A stretch of DNA of 64,000 nt, from contig JAMKCF010000012.1 of NCBI GenBank assembly GCA_023634235.1, forward strand, positions 4,880,329 through 4,944,328. Reading direction: 5' to 3'. Positions 47,001 through 59,000 of this stretch are shown here, in pieces (position 1 is the first letter of the stretch; each line of letters opens with the position of its first letter). Origin of the DNA: Pisaster brevispinus (lineage: Eukaryota > Echinodermata > Asteroidea > Forcipulatida > Asteriidae). The position numbers and the translations under genes are program-made. The notes beneath the pieces were generated by a model that was not told where the DNA came from, did no database searches, and saw only the letters and a program-made list of their open reading frames with translations.

Positions 47001-50000
47001 TTTTCACTGCATGGAATATATCAGTAAAATAATTTTATTAAAAATGTTTCTGTTGACAAAAATGCTGTAATTCACTTTCAGGGAATCTGAAGTATTTAGT
47101 GGGACCTTTTTATTTGAATTGTTTTTCGATTTGCTAATGCAAATCGAAAAACAATTCAAATTGGTTGAGTGTTTGAACTGTCTATTACAAAAATACATTT
47201 AGGAAGAAATTGATTTATCATAACAATAGGTGTGTTTGCAACAATGGTGAATTAATCACATGTTTTCCCTTTAATCAATCAACCATAAAAAGGAGAAGGA
47301 AAAAACCCCAAAATAAAAAAATAAAAAAAATAAAAAAAATAATTTTGATAGAAACACTGCGCCGCTTTTCACTGCCAAGGAGAAGACTTTGTGAACAGGT
47401 GAGGCTCAGAAATGAATTCATTTGCAACATGACCCAGAAATGTTTGTGGTAAAAATAGAAACAATTTGGAGTATTCCGGGACGGTTGTCATCATTGCCTG
47501 AATCCCAGGCTGCCGTTCAAATCTCTGGGTTTGGTGAGAACTTCCATTTAGCAGCGCAGGCAAAAAAAAAAAGGTTCACCATCTGTTATGCCACATCAAC
47601 CAAACAAGTTGATTTACTCAGATTTCAATCCCGCATTCACAACACATCAATCACATTAATACAACCTCACATAAGGACGAAATGCTGGTTGACGAATAAC
47701 CAGGCATAATCAAGACAACAACTACCCCCCCCCCACCCAAGAACAAAACGAGGCAAAAAACCCAGCCACCCAAAACCTGCTCTAAAAAACTAGGTCAAAC
47801 AGAGCCTTGATTAAATTCTTGACCTAGTATTTGTAGATGGAGAGAAGTCTCCAGTGCTTCCCCTTTGCTGGTACACATCATGTTATCACCTGAGGGGGAA
47901 AAAAAAGAACCGCACAGGGTCGCTTTGGCCTCACCGTTGACAGATATGTCTGATGGTTAAGTCTAACCTGGTAGAATGGGGGGATGCTAGTCACATGCTG
48001 AGCTCCCTCCTAATTAAATAATTTACTGACTGACCTGACGACAACTTTGGCTTCACAATACCGTGACCACCAGCATGAAATGAAGGTATTGTACTGGAAG
48101 AATCCTTTGTGCTTTTGTTCGCTGTTTTTTTTTTTTTTTTTTTTCATTTTTTTTTCAAGCATGGTCGGAGACCACTTGCAATTCCGGGTGGTGGTGTGTG
48201 GATGTAAACATCCGGCTTGGAGGAATATTGGATAAATTGACCTACAACCAGCCTGTGTAAGCGCGTGCGGCTCTCAAAGACGGGGCTTCGCTTCTCATTG
48301 GAATTTAAATCGCGGGCTTACGACACACGACCCATTTTTTCATGGTGGATGGATAAATTTTTGCATCTAATGAAATTTTTCAAACTCGAAATTAATAGTT
48401 CGCTGATTTTATCGCGCACAAAATTGATTGAATAATGTTTTTCGTTCTTTTTTTTCTTGTCTCCTGGTGGCATGGACAGAGACAAAAGTGTGCTTGATTA
48501 GATAACCCTTGAGATTGGTGTTATCCAAGCACTTCCCAGTTTGCGAAATTAATTTTTTTTTTTTTAAAGTAAGTATGACCAAGGACTTCAATAGTGACTA
48601 AAGGCAAAGGCTGCAAGAACAAAAAGGGGGAGGGGGTTATGTACAAAACAGTCATATTTAATAATAAGCCATTTACGAGTTAAGATTTGATTGTGTCTGG
48701 TACAATGCCTCCTTCAGTCACAAGTGAACGTTCTAAATTAAATTCCTCAGACTAAATCCAGTGTTGCCATGTCAAATGGTTCCGGGGGGCAAGCTTTTTG
48801 CATTGCAACCCCCAGATCGGTAAAGACTTGGCATCCCTTGTGCAACGCATATCATTGAGGTTAATGTATGGGCGTTTGTCGTCTCTGATGTAACTGAGGC
48901 AAGGCATGCCCCAAACCATGTGACACAGTAACACTGGATGTAGTCTGAGGAATACAAGTGTAACATTCACTTGTCACCGAAGAAGGCATTGTACCAGACC
49001 CCATTTAAATCTAACTCGCAAATGTCTCACCGTTGAGCGTGGATTGCAGGAGCTAGAATTCTTACCTTTAATTCAGTAGTCCTCTCTCCCTCTTGTATCA
49101 TGCCAAAGCTCTTGAAGCCATCATAGTCATTTTCCTCTTCTTTGTCTAACATAGCATTGCCTCTCCCCTTGGTATGGTCCTTACTGTTGTCATTGTTGTG
49201 TTTACTCTTGCGCTCGCTGGCTCCACAGTGCTTCTTCCGTTCCCGGTGCTTCTTGGAGTGCTTGGACTCTCTACTCCGCTTGGCCCGACCTTTGGAGGTA
49301 GTAGAGCTGTCTGAGCAGGTGGACGAGTTGTCAAAGTCATAGACGTGATCTGGGACGCTGCTCTTTGGAATGTCTGCAAGGGTGACGGCACTGAGGGGCT
49401 TGTTGTCGCCAGTCCGGTTGTTCAGGAAGCCAGCCTGTTGCATATGGCCATTGGGTATGGACTGGGATACTCTCTCCTTCGTCTGGGAGTCGAGCATTTT
49501 TAGAGAGTCACTGTTGGGTGTTTTAACACCAAGCTCGTACAGTTTGCGCTCTGTTAGAGTACTGGTAGTGCCGCTGGACGGGATGAATGTAGAGGTATTA
49601 TTGTCCTCTGAATGACGCTGTAGCCACGCCTTCTTCAGATTCACATGCCCTCCGGATCGGTTGGGAGAGGCAGTTTTGACGCTCCGACCATCTGAGGACT
49701 CGCTGCCCGTTGCCTTTGGGGAGCAGGATCTGGTACTATCACTGTCTGACATAGCTCCATTATTAAACCTATCACCTAGAAATGTCATAGGGGCGTTGGG
49801 ATCCAGACCCAGGCGGTACTGATCTACCTTCTCAATTTTCAGTTCAACATTTTCATTGTTCCTGGCCTCGCGATTTTGAGCTTCAGCAGCCGAGCCTCCC
49901 GTTATCTGACTGTTGCGTGCATCCATGACAAAGGTTTTGTAGTAATCACCAAAGTAGGCTCCACTCTGTTTTTGCTCCTCTGTGTTTGAGTTCAACGCTG

Positions 50001-53000
50001 CACTTGCTTCATCTCCGCCTTCAGGTTTGCCTTTGACTTTGGGACGCTTGCGGTTTACATTCCCACTTGATCCAGCAGATTTGCGTTTTCCAGTGGGTGT
50101 CTCCGCATTTCTGGCCAAATCCGGTGACTGGTAATCGCCCTGACGGTTGACATCATTGGGTCTTAAGGCAGACATTAGGAGTGAGGTCTGTCCGGTTGGC
50201 ACAGTGTAAGGGGAATGGGTTGTTGACTGAGGATAACCTGACGGGGACTTGCCGGATTTCTGCATCTCAATGGGCTGTAGAGCAGCAGCCGAGAGTTGCT
50301 GCGGAGTTTGTACACGCAGCGGGGACTGGGGCTGTAGGCCACTATTCCGGTTCGAGTTGGCCATACTCTGAACCGGCTGGCCGTGCAGTGGAGGTGGTTT
50401 CCCTATTGAGCTATGAACGATGACCGGCACATTGTGGGCGCTGTCACCAACTCGTAGATCCATTCCCTCCTTGGCGTACACAGGTTTGCCTGCCTGGGAG
50501 GCTGGATGCTGACTAGAACCTCCCGCAACAGTGTACATTGGTGGACGCCCTGAATAATCTCTAGCCTGAATAACACTTGTGATATGGGGTCCTGTCTCTC
50601 CGCCTTTGATGGGCTCGGGATCTCTCCTTAGAGGCGGGGGTGTGGGGATATCCTTCCTGGATGCAGCTGCTGCTTTGACGGGCAACCCAGAGGTTATACT
50701 CCCTGTCCGCAGTGGGTCTGCAGTTCTCGTTAAATACGCAATGCTCTGTTTGCTATCAACTGCGGATTTATCCCCTTCCAAGCCAGTCTTTTCTGCGTTA
50801 CCACTAGTCATAGCATGCCTGAATGGTTGGTAACCAATCAGAGATTCACTCTTGACATGGAAGGCAGGAATGTGCTTGGACTGCTCAGTTCTTATGGGTA
50901 CTCCTGACCGTGAGTCCTCGTACCTTATCGGTGCCGTCCCGTAGTACGGTACCTGCCCTTCTTGCTTAGGTGTGGGCTGGTATACCTTAAACCCATGGCC
51001 TTCTCTGGCCCGAGTCTCGTCTGTTTTCATTTTCAGGTCGATGGCCGTGGTGTGGTCCTTCTCCAGCCTCTGCAGCCGCTCGCTCTCCGAGGTGCGGGCG
51101 AGGTAAGCCTTGTGATAGAGTTGATCTTCATGGAGGCGGGCTTGGCTATCGGATGAGTGCATCTTCAAGTAGCGGTCCCTCTCCATTTGACTCAGCGAGT
51201 GCTGGAAAAGTATAAACAAGATGTCATTTATAAACGCTACTCAAAAATGGTTTTAACAAATGAATACATTCAGTAGGTCAGCACCCACTGTGGTTGTAAA
51301 TTAATCGGAAATCTTCGAGGTTGCAGAACTCTCATTTCTAAATGGCTGGCTAACCTGCCGGTAAGTGCACACATATGAACCAGATTTCATACTCACACTA
51401 AAATTAGAGGAAATCAATACATGCAAGGGGCCATGCTATTTCTCCGGCAATGGTTGGTTGTGTAAGGCATGTCTGTCCACAGTTGCAAACATTTTCGCTG
51501 ATGAACAGAGAGCACTATATGCCATTTTGAGATATGGCGGACACATTATAATTGCGCTGTTTGGTTTGGGTAAATTTGCCTGTATACACCCAAACCAAAC
51601 AGAGTATTCGCCGTAACTCAAAAAGGCTGATGGTGAAGGGAGGGGGTGGGGATGGGCATTGAACAATTTGTATTCACTTTTTAATGTTGCTTTGTAACAT
51701 GCAGTGAAGAATGCAGGGACACCGTGAAATCAAATACTTCACGTGGGGAAGTACTTTGTAAGACCATCAATATACAGAATGAGCTCCAAATGAACCCTAA
51801 AAGAAAAATGCCATGACAAAGGGTAGATATTGTGTAGGTGGCTTAACCTTATCAGTACCCTACATTAAACATGTGCAACGCCACACGTCTTAAGCCCTAA
51901 ATTAATACTTTTCTAAAAACAAATTGCAAATAAAAACTCCAGAAACAATGACAGTCAAGGCATAAACAAGTCCAAAGCCGACTGCCCATACTTAATTCAT
52001 ATAACAATTTAAACTTTCACAAAATACAAAATTCCAAAGAAACACTACACTTCTCTAGAAATGTACTCCCAAATCTTTTGTTCCCGCGTGCTCTTCCACG
52101 TTTATTCCGAAGAAGAACTTACGTCAATGGACCAGCTTTAAATCCCTACTGCACATCATTATTCCTGAACGGATTTCTGTTTGGTTTGACGGAGCGACCG
52201 TGGGTCCCCGTGATTCAGACTGGGGCCTGGGAGGCAGCCGGCATGAAAACATGTAAGACGAGAGCGCCTGGCAGTGCTCCCTTAAGCTCCCACTCTAAAT
52301 CACAGCACGCCAGGATTACCAATGTCATGGGGTAATGAGATGGTAACATGATCACAATGCTGGTATCAAATCACCACAGGTCTTCAGGACAGGGGAATGA
52401 ATGCATAGGGGCAATAAAAGGGGGGGGAGCACAGGATTTAGAGGTACTTGGTGCGCTGACTAAACACAACGCTTTGCAACTTTTCACCATTGAATCTCGG
52501 CAGAGTGTTTATTTTACTAGTTTATTCTTCAACTGTTTTGTTGATGGAAAAAAACCCTTATCAAATTAGTTGTGCAGCTGGCAAATTGATAGTTTTTTTT
52601 ATCGCCAGTAAAGATGATGGAGTGTTTTGAAAAATGAGGTGAAGGTTGACAAAATATGGGAATAATCCGTCTCTACATACATTAGCTATGAAGGTCCATC
52701 TGTTATAGGAGCTTATAGCGTGGGAAGGTAAAAATGCTGTCTCAACAAGCACAAAGTTCACTTTCTATAAAAACATTTTTCGCAAGATTCTGTTTGCCAG
52801 AAGAAAAAAAAAAAAAAAAAAAGCGGGCAGAGAAGAAAAAGAAAAAGAAAAGGTCGAGTATGTTTCTTCTGTGACAATCCAATCCACAAGTATTGATTCG
52901 TCCCTCTCAGAAGGCGTCAATGTGAACAGAGCTTAGAACGTAAAGGGTGTTTATTCTACCCCTGACAGCTGCAGAAAACCCCCTCACATCTCCAACATCC

Positions 53001-56000
53001 TCCACCCCATACACACAAAGAATGAATCGCTGCAGGAAGGCAAAGAAGACTCCTTGAAAAGTGTCCAAAGACTGAAGCACAAAGTGGTTGTTGGAACTGC
53101 CGAGCAGTGAGCAGCCCCTCCCCTGCCTGGTCGTTCAGAGTCGCAGAGTGCTACACACCGCAGACAAGGCGGCAGACTGTCTGCGCCGACTCGAAAAAAC
53201 AAAACACTCTTGTATTCACAGATCCATTAGGAACACAAAATGTCCTGGCTCGCCATTGAGAAAACTTCATAAAGAAAACAAACAACAGGTATTCAATTTC
53301 TTTTTATGAAAAAGAAAAAAGAAGAAGAAAAAAAGGAAGAAAAAAAAACTGTGATGGGGATTAGAATGGGTTTCGAATTTAAACAGATCTTTTTCTTCCT
53401 TTAAGAAGTGGCAGGTGGTCACCACAGCGTGGAATGTTTCAGGAAGTAAGTCATCTTTTTGAACATTACAATTTAATTTACTAGTCACAAGCCAAATGGC
53501 GGGAAGGTTGTTTTTTTTAGTAAGCGATTGCCAAAACAAACAACCTATTAAGGCCAGAAGGTCATGTCGTTTATTCAGTTGTAATTTTTGCTGTACTAAA
53601 AAAAAAAAAAAAAAAAAAAACTGGGGGGGGGGGGGGAAAGAAAAAAAAAGAGAAAAAAAACCCCAGATCAAAATGGTCCGAAACACTTAAAATTGATTTC
53701 ACTTCAGCTGTGACAAACTTTACCAAATAAACGTATACATTTTGAGAGGAAAAAAAAAATAAATGTAGACATACATGTAGAAAACATTTTAAAATACCAA
53801 CAAATTGAAGACTACCTACGGTAAAATAACCCCAATGCATACACCTCTCATCCAGCCAAGACAGCTATCTAACCTATAGAATTAGATCTAACAGAAACAC
53901 CTGACTACATGTATTTAGCTCATCATAAATGCAAGCAACCCCCCCCCCCCATACCCCAAACCCCCTGGAGTAAATCAAGCACAGACAGTGAAGCACCTAA
54001 GCTTCATCTCCCCATGGCATTCCAAGCACTTAAGATGTTGTCTTGTCTGCTGCCAGTGCTGGCAAAGGCTTTCTTATTTAGTCAAGGAGGTTTGAGCGCG
54101 TGGCCAGGTAAAGTAGGAGAGAGTATAATCACATCTACATAGCAATCATGACTGGAGCTGTGTGAGACCAATCTATTAAGAGTGGGCATTCGGGATAACG
54201 GCAGTTAGCACATGCACCATTTAACTCGATCCTACAACTGAAACTAAACAAGAGAAACTTACAAAAAGAAAAGAGAGTATTTACTACATCCCCCCCCTGT
54301 TCAAAAGATGTGAGCATTTATGGCTGTGACTGTTTGTGGAACCAGTGATGTTTTCTTTAAGTAGCCTACATGTATGCAGTGATCTAGCCATATCAGAAGT
54401 TCGGCCTTAAAAATCAAACAAATTTATCAGTTGATTTTAGCATTTGTGCCTGCCGGCTCGGAAAATATGCAAATGTAGTTGCTCTACCCGTAAGAAGAGT
54501 GACATAGACCCACACTTTCACAATTCTCTTATTCCACCCCACCCCCCTCCACAAAAAACAACAACCACCACCACCACCACCACCTTAACTTCCCATCCAA
54601 ACAACACCGATGCCTGAAACAGATGATGTCACACCGTTTCCCAAAGAGTGTGCTTCTACGAATCATTCAAAAAGCTAGACAGGCAAAGTGCTCTGCAGTT
54701 AAAGGAGGCATTTGGTCTTTTAGAACTTTTTATTTCCGCATGACACAAGGTACTGGAAAAATAACAGCTGAAGAAAGAGACAAGACGTGGCTGCTTAGTT
54801 ACTACACACACAATCATGTCATCCTACACTAAATATCTGCACTTAAAATCCAAGATTTTCAACTATCTTCCCCAGCGCAAGTATACACCTTGTGCCCGGC
54901 AACCTTTGACCTTCACAGAGTCAGGTCTTCTTGTAAAAACATGATGTCATGAACCACAACCACCCACACTCCTCCAGGCTCTCCCCATACAATCATTTAT
55001 CTCTCTATCCCTCTTCTAAAAGTATGAGTCAATAATGGAAGCCAAGTGTGTCTGAACAGACCTTGAGTCGTATCAGCCCATGGAGACCTTGTACAGTAGA
55101 TATAGATTAGGGCTCTACTAGTAGACTCTACCTGCACAGATACTACTTATAATAAAAAGAAGAAAAAAAAAAAAAGAAGCCACCGCTAATGACATGTAGG
55201 GTCCTTAATCTCGTTAGCACTGAAGGCCTACTGCAAACATGCTGCGTCGCACCATGCACAGATAATACTAGTGGTGGTGATCGGTTTAAATTAATTACAT
55301 TCCTCACGCCAGGGTCCTGAAAAATAATTGACCGCCAAGAAAATGACTCGTAGTAGAAATAAAAATATCAAAAGACATTGTTATTTTTCTGATGAAAGAA
55401 TAACGGAGGAATTCTACTAACATTGAGGGATTATGATCCACAACATGACAAGAGATGACCATTGGTAAAAAAAAAAAAAAAAAAATCAACAAACCCCTAC
55501 AATTGAAAGTGAATAAATGACTCGGGGGGTCCCCTTTCAACATGGTGTTCCCCCACAGGGTTATCTGGGTGTCTTCTGGAACTCCCTTTAGAATTTGAAA
55601 ACCCTTTCTATGTAAAACTAGAGTCAGGCCGTATCTTAATTTTCAGCTACGACCGTTGCCAAAGATGTCCTGTACTTCAACGCAGGATGACGCAGCGATC
55701 AAGTCGTAGACGCAGCCGCAAATTCAAACACAGCCTCAGTCAGCATTTTAGACGCCGTATTTCGTTATTTCCAGCATATCTGGACGAATTCCGTCTGCAG
55801 CCCTGCCCTCCCCATGTGACCAATATCACCCAATCAAGCCTGAGATTGCTAGCATTGAATGAAACCAAGCCTCCTACACTGAGAGGGCCATGAGACCTTT
55901 TGCATCAATCACCAAGAAGCAATTGATGTAGTCTCCATAGCTCCATGCGATCCTGCCCCATTCCCTCCTGGGTGTCTCATTGTCCAGTGGCAGTACAACT

Positions 56001-59000
56001 CCGAGTAGACAGATCAACATATCACTTGCCAACCCCCACAGTCCCTGGGCCAATGCGCAAAAAAAAAAAAAAAAAAAAAAAGCACTGCCCACCAGTATAT
56101 GTTGTTAAAGGTCGAGTGTCACTACCTTGTTCGTATGCCATGTACAAGTTTGTAATTGATGAGTAACAAAATCAGCTGAAAATATACTTGTTACATTCCC
56201 TTTTACATACTTTTTAAAATTAACTTTATTTTAAGTCATGCTCTCCTGGATTGCCCACAAAACCAGGCCATGCTCATGATATGACATCACTGGTGGAACA
56301 TGAAGCGTTAAATTGTTTGAATTTCATTGCTACCATACAAATTACAGGCTGCTCTGTTGTGACAGCAATGAAGCATTTCTTAACATTGCTCGTTCCACTA
56401 GTGATGTCATGAGCAGCCAGGTGCGTTCCCAGAGAGCATTATTTTTCAAAGAAATAAATTGTAACCAAAAAAAAATTTCAAAATGAAAAGGCAGTTGCCA
56501 CAAATTTATTTTCAGCTGATTTATTATTTATTAAGTTACACAATTTGACATGGCAAACAGACAATGAAGTATGGCATACATCCTTTCAATATTCAGCACA
56601 CGCTGCTGAGCTAATCGGCCAGAGTGTGGAGTGTAAACTACATTAGGGAAGAACGTCGGGGTTCAGCGCACATTGCTGATATAGCTTACAGATTGCTCTC
56701 CATATTGTTTGATGAAGAAATGACACGTAGGATGCTGACAATCGCAAGTCCAAACGAACTACCCTTTAAAACTAGGAAGTTGTATTGCAAGAACTTATCA
56801 AGCATTTCCCACAATCAGAAACCTAGTTGTATTTATTTATTTATTTATTAATATTGTTTTTTTTTTGTACTGGTCATCTCGAAAAAGACATGTGTTTGAG
56901 AAGCTGCCACTCAAAATCAACATTGCATTTATATCTGCAATAATTTGTGCAGAATTGCCATGTAAAACACATTAAGTATGCCTACATCTAATACTATTAA
57001 ACCATGTAACCGTCACCACCAATGTTTCTACAAAATGTTACATTTGTCAAAGAATCTGTTAATGGTTTGTTTTATCATACATTTCTGGACATAGTTTTTT
57101 GGTGTTTTTTTCACTCATCTCAAAATCAATGCTATATAACTCCTTTTGCACCTTTAAAAATGAAAAACAATCTTGCCTTTCCAGGAAAGGAAATAAGCGC
57201 AAAAATCCGACCAGGATTCTTACACTAATAAACTCCAACATTCTCCCGTCTGTATCATTGTAAAAAAAAAAACCTTCAACAGGCTGCCAACATATTTGTC
57301 ATGTTCCCCATGTTCAATTAGCAATATGGACTATTGATTCTCCCCACACCAACAATGGGATCTTACTATTTGTTTTGCCCAGCCAGCCTCGGAGCGGTGA
57401 TAATGATTTGAATGGGGGAAAAATAAGATAACAGCACTGTGATGAAAGTCTACTGGGGATCACCGATAACTAAAAGCAGACAAATCATTCTGAATATTTT
57501 TTTTTTTATATCCCGGTATATTTCTTCTTCGTTTTTTTTTTAGTAAGCCCGTTATAACATCCTAAATTATATCCAGAGACAGGGAGAAAACTTGCGCCAG
57601 ACAGACACACAGCACGGCAAATGAGAGCGGTCTCTTCGTCTATTGTATCCCCGTAGGCACCCGGGGGATGTTTGCCGGAAATAATGAAGTCACCAGGGAC
57701 TTGGGCAAGAGTGCAGGAGACGGCATTATCGCCATCTCTTTTCAAATAAGCGAGTTGATCACACTCATCAATTCAGCGTCAACATGTTGTTGTGGATCCT
57801 GATCCCCTTTTTAACTCAAAAATTCATACCCGCCATTGTCCAGTTTCCTCCGAGCAAATCTGACATTTTCAGGACTTTTGTCCAATATTTGTGTGTGTGT
57901 ATAACCTTTGCGGAACAAAAGGCCACTGAGAGAAAGGCACGCACTTACTGCTCTCCTGTCTACAGGGGGGCAAGACAGATGAAGTTAAATAAACATTGAC
58001 AGAAATATAAGGAACGTCGCTTGAATTTTGTTCACCATTTTAAGACACTGACAACAATCACCTTGAAGAAAAGAAAAAAAATCATGAACACATTGGGATG
58101 TTTTCTCACCCCTCCCCCCCTCTACCCTCAAAAAAGTCTTTCCTAAACAAAACCATTCTTAAAGATCACACTCTGTGTTTTGTGTGCGTGTGCTTTATGC
58201 CAGGCATGTGGACATCAAGTGTTAATAAAACAGCATGTTGAAGTACGCCCCAAGAGCACTAGGCATGCACAAGAACACAACCACCAGGCAAGGGGGGTTG
58301 GGTACCCCCATCTCTCCAACAGGAGATTAACACCACATGAGACGGATTAATCGATCTCAAACACCACCCCCCCCCCCCCCTGTTCCCACCACCACCCCTT
58401 AAGAAAAATGTCTCCAATGTCATCGGAGGGTTTAGTTTAAGCTTGAATCATGCATCATGTTTGAAGGAGCTTGTGTGCGGCAGCAAGGTCTGATCGCATT
58501 TCAGACGAGTCCTCAATATTTAGGCCAATCTATTACTCCTGTGTGGCTCTGCCCCTCAGCTCATTGTAAACTATCTAGACCAACCAATGCGCGTCAGACT
58601 GGGGCCTGACACATTTTCTCTATCCCCCCCCCCTACCTTTCAATGACATGAGAAAATTGGCCGGGATGATGTGTTTCTTAGTGGTTTTAGGCATTTGCTT
58701 GACATTGTTCATGGATGTAACACACCCATATCATCATGCGAGCAGACAGATGTTTGAAAAGCCACAATAAGGGCAAATATCAAGATGATTCAGGGGCCAC
58801 ATCGAAGGGAGAGACAGGAATGCACAGTGCTTCTAAAACGCCAACAAATAGATTGTGAAATCACTGTACATGTATCAAGAGAACTTGCTAAGAATTCAAA
58901 TACACCATATAACAAAGATATCGTGTCTCACCAACACATACACGAGGATGTTTTCAAAAGAATTTTGTGAAATAAAGAAATATCGAGAAAACAAAATTTA

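Noticed and set aside
57506..57745. 79-codon minus-strand frame with fairly mixed composition
   Set aside because: No family resemblance, no splice-site support, and located in the long KDM3 intron.
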